A stretch of 5,409 nt of DNA from contig SKHH01000116.1 of the NCBI GenBank assembly GCA_007117055.1, forward strand, positions 1-5,409, given 5' to 3'. Made by a program: the position numbers and the translations under genes. The notes under the pieces are model-generated. The model was given only the letters and a program-made list of their open reading frames with translations, was not told where the DNA came from and ran no database searches. Positions 1-5,409 of this stretch are shown here, piece by piece; positions within the stretch are counted from its first letter, which is position 1, and each line of letters starts with the position of its first letter. Source of the stretch: Lishizhenia sp. (GTDB lineage Bacteria > Bacteroidota > Bacteroidia > Flavobacteriales_D > Crocinitomicaceae).

Positions 1-556
1 CTAAAGTGGAGATACTTGCGTTGTTTTCAATGATTAAATTTTCGAAACGCGGTACACGAACAATTTGCGCATGTTGACTAGCATTGTAATCATTTTTTAG
101 TACACAATTCAAAACGATTTCCTGTGTTCCATTCGTACTAACGACTTCGGCGTATTCATAGAGACCGGCAGACTGATAATCTAACACAGCTCCATATTCC
201 GTGATATCCCATTCAGGATTGCTTCCTTCAAAATCTTGCCAATTGTTTTGAGCAGTATATACTCCACCCCATCCAATTGCAGTGGTGTTTACATCAACCG
301 AGACCCCTTGGACTTGATAGATCAGAATTAAATCCCCTTCTTGAAGTTCATTTAAAAAAACTCCCCCAGTTAATGAATTGTCTGTGACATTAATAGTGTT
401 TTCACCTGAAAAAGCATTATTGGATAAAGCCGAGAAAGTATTTAAAATTTCATCTTCAGAACTAACGGTGTAATCTCCTAAAAGTCCCCTTTGTGCAGAA
501 CTCCAATACACCAAAGTAATAATATAGAAAATGGCAAATAGTTTATTCCAATTCAT
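1..556 (-). CDS. Large secreted T9SS-associated protein, N-terminal part (3' end off window)
   Basis: The frame is open from an ATG at 556-554 to the left window edge, giving 185 complete codons and no stop, so the C-terminus lies outside. The start is preceded by an A-run, as is common in Bacteroidota. The first 21 residues form a signal peptide: MNWNK, then a hydrophobic stretch (residues 6-18), then S-S-A with predicted cleavage before Gln22. The mature part begins with a GDYTVSSEDEILNTFSAL segment, followed by 'LQEGDLILIYQVQG' near residue 75, 'YGAVLDYQSAGLYEYAEV', and 'AQIVRVPRFENLII' near the right end of the visible part. I recognise this series as the conserved N-terminal region of very large Bacteroidota surface proteins that usually end in a gliding-motility-associated / T9SS type B sorting domain. 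That C-terminus is inferred, not seen. The likely location is outside the cell or on its surface; the substrate is unknown. The gene is transcribed divergently from the neighbouring gene pair. Confidence 0.85.
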   Translation of the reverse strand, partial: MNWNKLFAIFYIITLVYWSSAQRGLLGDYTVSSEDEILNTFSALSNNAFSGENTINVTDNSLTGGVFLNELQEGDLILIYQVQGVSVDVNTTAIGWGGVYTAQNNWQDFEGSNPEWDITEYGAVLDYQSAGLYEYAEVVSTNGTQEIVLNCVLKNDYNASQHAQIVRVPRFENLIIENNASISTL

Positions 557-593
557 TTTTTTTTGTAAAATAGTTTGTACGTATATTGCAAAT

Positions 594-627
594 CAAAGAC
601 GTAATTGTAAGCTGTTCCGTTGCCAAA
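594..627 (-). promoter_or_regulatory. Weak candidate promoter for the minus-strand secreted-protein gene
   Basis: Read on the minus strand, a TTTG at 627-624 and a second TTTG at 597-594 could serve as the -33 and -7 cores of a Bacteroidota sigma-ABfr promoter. The downstream box reads CGTCTTTG, so the TA of the TAnnTTTG consensus is missing at its place (a TA lies two bases further out), and the spacer is about 22 bases. It would give a leader of roughly 30 bases. The match is partial and could be chance in AT-rich DNA. The minus-strand TACATTTG at 770-763 is a competing candidate. Confidence 0.25.
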
Positions 628-706
628 CATGACCAAAACTGTGTCCATCGGTTATATTTCATGATAAGGTTTTATTATGTTCAATTTGGGAAGTATTTAT
701 TACTTT

Positions 707-736
707 TATCACGAAAATTAAACTTTATTCGTGATA
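707..736. promoter_or_regulatory. Perfect 9-bp inverted repeat, operator-like
   Basis: The arms TATCACGAA (707-715) and TTCGTGATA (728-736) are exact reverse complements separated by 12 bases. The arm centres are 21 bp apart, about two helical turns, which would suit a dimeric DNA-binding protein contacting one face of the helix. The right arm overlaps the TTCG (728-731) proposed as the -33 element of the promoter before the TIGR03032 gene, so a bound protein could affect polymerase entry. The repeat is seen directly; the operator role is inferred. A transcribed hairpin is the alternative, but no T-run follows it on either side. Confidence 0.5.
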
Positions 737-759
737 GTATCGACGCTTTGCTACATTTG
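728..759 (+). promoter_or_regulatory. Bacteroidota-type promoter candidate for the two-gene unit
   Basis: TACATTTG at 752-759 is an exact match to the Bacteroidota -7 consensus TAnnTTTG. A one-mismatch -33 core (TTCG, 728-731) lies upstream with a 20-base spacer. Transcription would start around 765-767, leaving a leader of about 24 bases before the ATG at 790. Both boxes lie inside inverted repeats, which suggests regulation. The placement directly before the first plus-strand gene supports the assignment. Confidence 0.5.
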
Positions 760-770
760 CGTCAAATGTA
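752..770. promoter_or_regulatory. Perfect 8-bp palindrome with 3-base centre over the -7 box
   Basis: TACATTTG (752-759), CGT, CAAATGTA (763-770) is a perfect dyad. Its left arm is the plus-strand -7 box, so by symmetry the right arm is a TAnnTTTG box read on the minus strand. It could be an operator covering the start region or a pair of back-to-back -7 elements. A minus-strand -33 candidate (ATTG, 791-788) lies 17 bases away but is weak. The predicted plus-strand transcription start falls in the right arm, so a full mRNA hairpin from this promoter is unlikely. Confidence 0.5.
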
Positions 771-789
771 AAACTAATTATTTTAAGCA

Positions 790-1860
790 ATGAATAAATC
801 AATGCATCTAGCCCCATTCTCAGCCAGGTATTCTTCTCAAGTACCGGAATTATTAAATAAATTGAATTGTTCAATTGCTCTTTCTACCTATCAAGCTGGT
901 AAAGTGGTAATTATTAGTCCGCATCCAGATAATGAAAAGTTAATTACCCTTCCTAGAACTTTTCGCAAACCGATGGGGATGGCTGTGCAAGAAAACAGAA
1001 TGGTGATTACCACAAAAGATGAAGTGATTACGCTTCAAAATTCTCGTGAACTTGCGGCTCATTACCCGAATAAACAGAATACGTATGATAGTTTATGGTT
1101 GCCCAGATCAACTCATTATACAGGGATGGTAGACATGCACGATGTAGGATTTGGGGATGATGGTATTTATGGGATTAACACTTCATTTTCGTGTATTTGT
1201 AAAATTGATGGAGAATATAACTTTACTCCTGTATGGAAGCCTTTTTTTATTGATAAAGTAACTCCAGGCGATTTGTGCCACATGAATGGAATGGTAATGC
1301 GGGATGGAAAACCAAAGTATATTACTGCGCTTGGAACTTCTACTACCCCTAGAGGATGGAAAGATAATATCATTAATGGTGGGATTTTGATGGATGTCGA
1401 TACCAATAAAATTCTTTTAGATAAGCTAGCCATGCCTCATTCACCCAAAATGTATAATGGAGAGTTGTATTTATTAACTTCTGCTTCAGGAGAGTTCATC
1501 AAAGTCAATTTACAAGAGAATTCCTATACAACTTTAAAGAAGTTCGATGGTTTCTGCCGTGGTTTATCTTTTTATGGGGATTTCGCATTTATTGGGTTTT
1601 CTAAGTTAAGAAAGAACTCAAGTACTTTCGCAAAGCTATCTTTTTCTGATAAAGCAAATTTTTCGGGGATAAAAATTGTCCACATGCCAACGAATGCCGA
1701 AGTGGGTGAAATCACTTATGAAACAAGCGTTGATGAAATATACGAGGTATTGGTATTGGAAAACCAAGTCAGACCAAATATTCTAAATACGCATGATGAA
1801 ATTCATAAATATTCTTTAGCTATACCAGGTACTACCTTTTGGGCTAGGAAGGAAGAGTAA
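790..1860 (+). CDS. TIGR03032 / DUF4915 family protein, function unknown
   Basis: This is a 356-residue protein of the uncharacterised TIGR03032 (DUF4915) family, at about full family length. Family hallmarks appear in the expected order: STYQAGK (32-38), PRTFRKPMGMA (55-65), LPR plus TG and DMHDVGFG (104-122), NTSFSCIC (130-137), CHMNGM (163-168), YITALG (177-182), GWKDN (189-193), GGILMDV (197-203), MPHSP (215-219), GFCRGL (254-259), FIGFSKLR (267-274) and EIYEV (316-320). No signal peptide or membrane segment is visible, so it is probably cytoplasmic. Repeated short beta-rich blocks with G/D turns suggest a beta-propeller-like fold, which is inference. Conserved His, Cys and Asp residues could form a binding or active site, but no reaction is known for the family. 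ATG 790 follows A/T-rich sequence; Met5 at 802 is the nearest alternative start. The gene lies 56 bases upstream of the T9SS surface-protein gene and is probably co-transcribed with it. Confidence 0.9.
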   Translation: MNKSMHLAPFSARYSSQVPELLNKLNCSIALSTYQAGKVVIISPHPDNEKLITLPRTFRKPMGMAVQENRMVITTKDEVITLQNSRELAAHYPNKQNTYDSLWLPRSTHYTGMVDMHDVGFGDDGIYGINTSFSCICKIDGEYNFTPVWKPFFIDKVTPGDLCHMNGMVMRDGKPKYITALGTSTTPRGWKDNIINGGILMDVDTNKILLDKLAMPHSPKMYNGELYLLTSASGEFIKVNLQENSYTTLKKFDGFCRGLSFYGDFAFIGFSKLRKNSSTFAKLSFSDKANFSGIKIVHMPTNAEVGEITYETSVDEIYEVLVLENQVRPNILNTHDEIHKYSLAIPGTTFWARKEE

Positions 1861-1916
1861 ACTGTAAGAGTTTAAATTTACATGTTTTTTTTAGAGAATT
1901 TGTTTTCATAGACTTT

Positions 1917-2153
1917 ATGAGAAAACTAGTACTCAATTACAATGAAATGCTGCGAACGTATAATCGTTACCGCAGAAAGCTTGTTAGATTGCAACAGGCG
2001 GATAAAAATGAAAGAAGGCAATACATCCTTAAAAAACATATTAGCAGACTAAAAGAAAAGTTGCAAATGATGTTTTCAACGTTGAAATTAACTACAGCGT
2101 CTGCAGGCTTAGCGCTAGGTTCGCTTTTTATGCTCCCACAGTTGGCAGATGCT
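1917..2153 (+). other. Long basic N-terminal extension plus signal peptide
   Basis: Residues 1-50 carry 16 Lys/Arg against 4 Asp/Glu and look helical, with leucine, isoleucine and tyrosine spaced through the basic residues. They are followed by a hydrophobic core (about 58-73, with TTASAGLALGSLFML) and an A-D-A site before Gln80. The n-region is thus about ten times the usual length. I believe similar basic leaders occur on other Bacteroidota FG-GAP-type T9SS proteins, but this is from memory and cannot be confirmed here. If translation starts at Met51 (2067) or Met52 (2070), the signal peptide is ordinary and the upstream stretch would be leader sequence. Confidence 0.65.
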
Positions 2154-5141
2154 CAGTCGAACTTTTTAACGCCTCAGGTTAATCCATTTGGTATTACTAG
2201 CAGTGGAGATTACCAGTCGACTCCCATATTTGCAGACATTGACGGGGATGGGGATATGGATATGATTTCGATGAGTTATAATTACGAATATGATTATTAC
2301 TCTGATGTTTATGAGAACAATTTTCTGTATTACGAAAACACAGGTAGTGATGAAAACCCAGTTTTTGCTGCACCCGTTAAAAACCCTTTTGGTTTAGAGA
2401 GTATTGGCAACTCTAGTGATAGAAAAGGGAGTCCTGTCTTTGTTGATTTAGATGGCGATGGCGATATGGATATCGTATACGGAGATAGAGATGGTGATTT
2501 TTATTATGTAGAAAATATAGGGACACCTACTGCCCCTAATTTTACAGCCCCTGTTCAAAATCCTTTCGATTTAACGAGGTTAATGGTTAGTACTGGTTAT
2601 ATCAGCTTTCCTGATGGTGCGAGGCCAACATTTGTAGATATTGATGGCGATGGCGATTTTGATTTAATAGCAGGTTCTGAATCAGGCAGATTTTATTATT
2701 TTGAAAATATAGGAGACAATCAGAATCCACTTTTTGCAGCTCCTCAAGAAAATCCTTTTGGATTAGAAAGTTTGAATTATAATAGATCTGCTCCCGCTTT
2801 TATTGATGCCGATGCCGATGGCGATTTTGACCTTCTAACAGGAAGTTCTGATGGTGAGTTCTACTATGCTGAAAATATTGGTACAGCAAACGATCCAGAA
2901 TTTTCTTCATTTCAACAAAACCCATTTGGATTAACAGAAGTATATAATGGTTCTAGATCTATGCCTACTTTTGTAGACATAGATAATGACGGAGACTTGG
3001 ATTTAATGGCTGGAGATGAGTATGGCGACTTTACATTTTTTGAAAATTGTCCTTCTACGAGTGCTACATTAAATGTAGATGCCATTTGTAGTTATAGATC
3101 ATCAATTGGAATTGAATACAGAAAATCTGGAACTTACGAGGAAATTATTAAAAATGTAGCAGGGTGCGATAGTATTATTACCATAAACTTGACCATTGTT
3201 CCCATTACTGATCAAACAGTTAGTGTGGCAAATGAAGAGGTGTGCAACGCTAGCGGTACAACCATCGACTTAGGGGCTTCAGATGATAAAGTTAAGTATT
3301 ACTTGCGAGACAGTGAAGATAATTCAGTTGTTCAAGGACCTCTCATTGGTGATGGTTCTCCTATCTCTTTTGATACTGGGGTTTTAACAGAGTCCAAAAC
3401 GTATAATGTTTTTGCTCAAGTAGCAACAGATACAACAGGTTTGGTTTTTGATGGTATTGGTAGCAATGAAAAGCGGGTAGACTGTGGTAATGATCCAAGT
3501 GTTCAAATTAGTGGAACGGAAATCACCCTAGAAGCATGGTTATATCCGACAGAATGGAGAAACCAAACGTTTGAAGGAAATGTCATCAATAAAGAGTCAG
3601 GAGGTTCTTTGAATGATTTTGGTTACATGATTCGAGTAGGAAATAATGGTCAGATTAGTTTTAACATAGGAAATGGTAGTTGGAATGAGCTGAATTCTCC
3701 AACTGGAGTTTTGAGTCTAAATACTTGGCAACATGTATCTGCTACGTATGATGGTTCAACGATGATCATTTACGTAGATGGAGAAGAGGTAGCAAGTGAA
3801 CCTAAATCTATTAGTTTTTCTTCGCCAAATTCAAACCTTACAATTGGTAACTCGAGTAATTTTAGTAATAGGTATTTCGTTGGAACAATTGACGAAGTAA
3901 GAGTTTGGGATGTAGCAAGATCTCAAGCTGAAATTCAGGCCACAATGAGTAATTGCTTATCTGGATCTGAAATCGGTTTAGCGGCTTACTATCAATTTGA
4001 AGATGGTGCAGGAAATGAGTTTGTTTCAGATATTTCTCCTAATGCAAATACAGGTATAATTCAAAATATGGATGTTAATACTGCATGGGTTGATGGTTTT
4101 GAAATGGAATGTATTTTATGTGAACTAGAAATGTCAGAAACAGCATCCGTTTCAGTTTTCGCGCCCCTAGAAGGAGAAAACACTTCTACGATTTGCAATA
4201 ATGAAAGTATTGAGATTAACGGTACAACCTATGACGCTTCTAATTCTACAGGGGTGGAAGTGTTTGAAAATATTGGTGTAAATGGTTGTGATTCAACAGT
4301 TACGGTTAATTTGAATGTGCTGCCAGCGTTAGAAGGAACTAATACTTCTACCATTTGTTTTGAAGATAGTTTGGTAATTAATGGTACGACGTATAACTTG
4401 CTTAACCCAACGGGAACAGAAGTCTTTACGAATGCAGGAGCTGACGGTTGTGACTCTACTGTTACAATTAACTTGGACATTCTTCCAGCTGTTGAAAGTT
4501 TTGTTGATGATGCGCTTTGTATTACTGAGAGTATTGTAGTGGGTGAAACAACATTTGATTTCGATAACCCGAGTGGAGAAGTAGTTTTTGAAGGAGCGAG
4601 TATAAATGGTTGTGACTCTACAGTATATGTCAATCTAGACTTCTCTTTAGCCCCTGAAATAAACACCAGTGTTTCTCAGGTGATTAATAATCAAGGGAAT
4701 ACTGTGTTAATCGCAAGTCAAGGAAATGCACAATATCAGTGGTTGGATTGTGACAATGACTTCAGCGCAATTTCTGGAGCTACGAATCAAACATTTGTAG
4801 TTCAACAAAACGGCAATTATGCAGTGCGTATTACAAGAAGTGGATGTAATGAAATATCAGATTGTATTTTAATTTCAACACTTTCAACATCAGCTTATGC
4901 TCTTGAGGAACAATTCTCAGTTTATCCGAACCCAACAAATGCTGTTGTGCATGTGAACTTACCTGCGAAATATGTCGGTAGAACGATTGAGTTAACAAAT
5001 ACTATGGGGCAGGTAATTGAGTCTAAAGTTATTTCAAGTGAATTAGTGAATTACGACTTAAAGAATTTGTCGAATGGAATTTACTTGATAAAAGTCCACA
5101 CTGAAAATGGTTTCATTACCAAAAAAGTGATTAAGAATTAG
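1917..5141 (+). CDS. Modular T9SS-exported surface protein (FG-GAP, LamG, GCDS repeats, type A sorting domain)
   Basis: The product has 1074 residues. Order: basic N-terminal extension (1-50), signal peptide (51-79, cleavage predicted A77-D-A79 before Q80), five FG-GAP/VCBS-like repeats (89-377), one isolated 'C...GCDS..TINL' module (about 383-428), an Ig-like module (about 429-505) that appears to resume at 735-749, a LamG / concanavalin A-like domain (about 508-728), three 54-residue GCDS repeats (751-912), a 'YQWLDCDNDF' Ig-like module (about 913-990), and a T9SS type A sorting domain (1000-1074). Family knowledge suggests Sec export, then T9SS passage across the outer membrane with removal of the C-terminal domain and surface attachment or release. 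The calcium loops and LamG point to adhesion or glycan binding; the ligand is unknown. No enzyme motif is visible. ATG 1917 is chosen because the frame stays coding-like from there; ATG 2067 or 2070 would give an ordinary signal peptide. Three in-frame TAG codons (5139-5147) end it, followed by a strong terminator. Confidence 0.93.
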   Translation: MRKLVLNYNEMLRTYNRYRRKLVRLQQADKNERRQYILKKHISRLKEKLQMMFSTLKLTTASAGLALGSLFMLPQLADAQSNFLTPQVNPFGITSSGDYQSTPIFADIDGDGDMDMISMSYNYEYDYYSDVYENNFLYYENTGSDENPVFAAPVKNPFGLESIGNSSDRKGSPVFVDLDGDGDMDIVYGDRDGDFYYVENIGTPTAPNFTAPVQNPFDLTRLMVSTGYISFPDGARPTFVDIDGDGDFDLIAGSESGRFYYFENIGDNQNPLFAAPQENPFGLESLNYNRSAPAFIDADADGDFDLLTGSSDGEFYYAENIGTANDPEFSSFQQNPFGLTEVYNGSRSMPTFVDIDNDGDLDLMAGDEYGDFTFFENCPSTSATLNVDAICSYRSSIGIEYRKSGTYEEIIKNVAGCDSIITINLTIVPITDQTVSVANEEVCNASGTTIDLGASDDKVKYYLRDSEDNSVVQGPLIGDGSPISFDTGVLTESKTYNVFAQVATDTTGLVFDGIGSNEKRVDCGNDPSVQISGTEITLEAWLYPTEWRNQTFEGNVINKESGGSLNDFGYMIRVGNNGQISFNIGNGSWNELNSPTGVLSLNTWQHVSATYDGSTMIIYVDGEEVASEPKSISFSSPNSNLTIGNSSNFSNRYFVGTIDEVRVWDVARSQAEIQATMSNCLSGSEIGLAAYYQFEDGAGNEFVSDISPNANTGIIQNMDVNTAWVDGFEMECILCELEMSETASVSVFAPLEGENTSTICNNESIEINGTTYDASNSTGVEVFENIGVNGCDSTVTVNLNVLPALEGTNTSTICFEDSLVINGTTYNLLNPTGTEVFTNAGADGCDSTVTINLDILPAVESFVDDALCITESIVVGETTFDFDNPSGEVVFEGASINGCDSTVYVNLDFSLAPEINTSVSQVINNQGNTVLIASQGNAQYQWLDCDNDFSAISGATNQTFVVQQNGNYAVRITRSGCNEISDCILISTLSTSAYALEEQFSVYPNPTNAVVHVNLPAKYVGRTIELTNTMGQVIESKVISSELVNYDLKNLSNGIYLIKVHTENGFITKKVIKN
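2181..3047 (+). repeat. Five FG-GAP/VCBS-like calcium-loop protein repeats
   Basis: Each unit begins with NPFG or NPFD (residues 89, 156, 215, 279, 335; DNA starts 2181, 2382, 2559, 2751, 2919). It continues with a P-x-F-x-D strand, an Asp-rich loop of DxDxDGDxD type (107-115, 177-185, 241-249, 297-305, 354-362) and a '(F/Y)YYxEN' strand. Lengths are 67, 59, 64, 56 and about 43 residues. All five loops keep the Asp positions expected to bind calcium; unit 4 has Ala and unit 5 has Asn in place of the first Gly. Such arrays form beta-propeller-like extracellular domains. Unit 1 has a tyrosine-rich insertion between the loop and the last strand. Confidence 0.9.
3438..4100 (+). other. LamG / concanavalin A-like domain (Laminin_G_3 type)
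   Basis: Residues about 508-728 show the usual series for this fold: 'GLVFDG', 'VDCGNDPSVQISGTEITLEAW', 'LNTWQHVSATYDGSTMIIYVDG' (597-622 region), 'LTIGNSS', 'GTIDEVRVWDVARSQAEIQ', and 'GLAAYYQFEDGAG' followed by 'DISPNANTGIIQNM'. This jelly-roll domain is common in secreted carbohydrate- or protein-binding proteins. It is flanked by parts of what looks like one Ig-like module, so it may be a nested insertion. Confidence 0.88.
4167..4652 (+). repeat. Three tandem 54-residue 'GCDS' repeats (162-bp period)
   Basis: The units span residues 751-804, 805-858 and 859-912 (DNA 4167-4328, 4329-4490, 4491-4652) with no length variation. Each has a Cys near position 10 (C760, C814, C868), an NGTTY or GETTF strand, a G-x-E/V-V-F strand, and NGCDSTV or DGCDSTV with the second Cys exactly 31 residues later (C791, C845, C899), ending in V/I-NL. 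Units 1 and 2 share the opening LEG-(E/T)NTSTIC and are the most alike; unit 3 is more diverged. The Cys pairs probably form one disulphide per unit. Repeats of this kind are frequent in Bacteroidota T9SS proteins and probably act as stalk modules. Confidence 0.88.
4914..5138 (+). other. T9SS type A C-terminal sorting domain
   Basis: Residues 1000-1074 begin FSVYPNPTNAVVHVNLP, contain ELTNTMGQV and end YDLKNLSNGIYLIKVHTENG...KKVIKN. These are the three standard motifs of the TIGR04183 (Por secretion tail) family. The domain directs transport by the type IX system and is normally cleaved by the sortase-like PorU. It ends exactly at the stop codon, as expected. Confidence 0.95.
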
Positions 5142-5169
5142 TAGTAGTTTAACTATTCGTTAAGCACTC

Positions 5170-5203
5170 ACCCCGCTTTTTATTTGAAAAGCGGGGTTTT
5201 TTT
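5170..5203 (+). terminator. Strong rho-independent terminator
   Basis: CCCCGCTTTT (5171-5180) pairs perfectly with AAAAGCGGGG (5187-5196) around a TATTTG loop, with a further A-T pair at 5170/5197. Seven T residues follow (5197-5203). It sits 28 bases after the stop codon of the surface-protein gene and would end the two-gene transcript. There is no T-run on the other side, so it appears to work only on the plus strand. Confidence 0.93.
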
Positions 5204-5409
5204 ATGTGTGTTTCTAAAGCTTTTATGAATATGAAACTTGATTCAAAAGCACCTTTGATAAGCATGATCTATAGAATATTCATGAATAACTCAAGTTTCG
5301 CACCCTATATTATAAGGCATACAACCTTAACATTATCTAAAGACTTGACGATTAATGTGTTTATTTTAGGCTATTTGCATCTATGAAGTACTGTTTTACA
5401 AAACCGTTA
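5204..5409. other. Intergenic tail without a supportable gene
   Basis: This 206-base AT-rich stretch runs to the window edge. A 60-codon frame at 5204-5386 starts directly after the terminator T-run, has no recognisable domain or start signal, and looks like chance. An imperfect inverted repeat lies at 5232-5300 (GAAACTTGA at 5233-5241 against TCAAGTTTC at 5291-5299), with a 12-bp palindrome TATTCATGAATA at 5277-5288. It could be upstream sequence of a gene beyond the window, but no good TAnnTTTG box was found. Confidence 0.5.

Noticed and set aside
586..771. 61-codon plus-strand frame in the divergent intergenic region
   Set aside because: It has no recognisable domain, ends just before the next gene, and overlaps the promoter candidate and both inverted repeats; it fits a chance frame in non-coding DNA.
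1167..1433. 88-codon minus-strand frame
   Set aside because: It lies wholly opposite the TIGR03032 gene, whose conserved motifs run through the same stretch; it is an antisense shadow.
1863..1892. Possible weak terminator between the two plus-strand genes (TGTAA/TTACA followed by eight T)
   Set aside because: The stem is only 5 bp, AT-rich, with a 10-base loop, and the T-run does not follow it immediately; it is unlikely to stop transcription.
1892..1902. Possible separate promoter for the surface-protein gene (TAGAGAATTTG)
   Set aside because: TA and TTTG are five bases apart instead of two and no -33 element stands out; co-transcription is the simpler reading.
4229..4666. 145-codon minus-strand frame
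   Set aside because: It is opposite the GCDS repeats; its own apparent repeats (TVESQP) are only the reverse reading of the repeated coding sequence.
5345..5377. Possible promoter near the right edge (TTGACG ... CTATTTG)
   Set aside because: The spacer is 21 bases and the box lacks the two bases between TA and TTTG; no downstream gene is visible to support it.
5204..5386. 60-codon plus-strand frame after the terminator
   Set aside because: The ATG follows the terminator T-run directly, there is no promoter between, and the product resembles nothing known to me.

Overview
The window reads as AT-rich chromosomal DNA from a member of the Bacteroidota, most likely a free-living Flavobacteriia-type organism. 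Three things support this. The large gene ends in a type IX secretion system (T9SS) type A sorting domain. Both secreted proteins have repeat and N-terminal modules typical of that phylum. The best promoter candidate matches the Bacteroidota -7 element (TAnnTTTG) and not an Enterobacteria-type -10, and starts are preceded by A/T-rich sequence without a clear Shine-Dalgarno.

Layout. Positions 1-556 (minus strand) hold the N-terminal 185 codons of a large secreted protein that runs off the left edge. Positions 557-789 are a divergent intergenic region with two perfect inverted repeats (707-736 and 752-770) that overlap a promoter candidate pointing right. Positions 790-1860 (+) encode a cytoplasmic protein of the uncharacterised TIGR03032 / DUF4915 family. 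After a 56-base gap without a convincing terminator, 1917-5141 (+) encodes a 1074-residue secreted modular surface protein. Its order is: unusually long basic N-terminus plus signal peptide, five FG-GAP/VCBS-like calcium-loop repeats, one stray 'GCDS' module, a split Ig-like module carrying an inserted LamG (concanavalin A-like) domain, three exact-period 54-residue 'GCDS' repeats, a short Ig-like/'QYQW' module, and the T9SS sorting domain. A strong rho-independent terminator lies at 5170-5203. The last 206 bases carry no supportable gene.

How the parts may work together. The two plus-strand genes look co-transcribed from a promoter near 728-759 and end at the 5170-5203 terminator, which pairs a cytoplasmic family of unknown role with a T9SS-exported adhesin-like protein. 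The partial minus-strand gene is probably also a T9SS client, so the window looks like a cell-surface/adhesion locus. No catalytic pathway, mobile element, RNA gene or CRISPR array is visible. The less ordinary signals are the paired operator-like dyads at the promoter, the roughly 50-residue positively charged extension before the signal peptide, the nested LamG insertion, and the TIGR03032 plus T9SS-client pairing.
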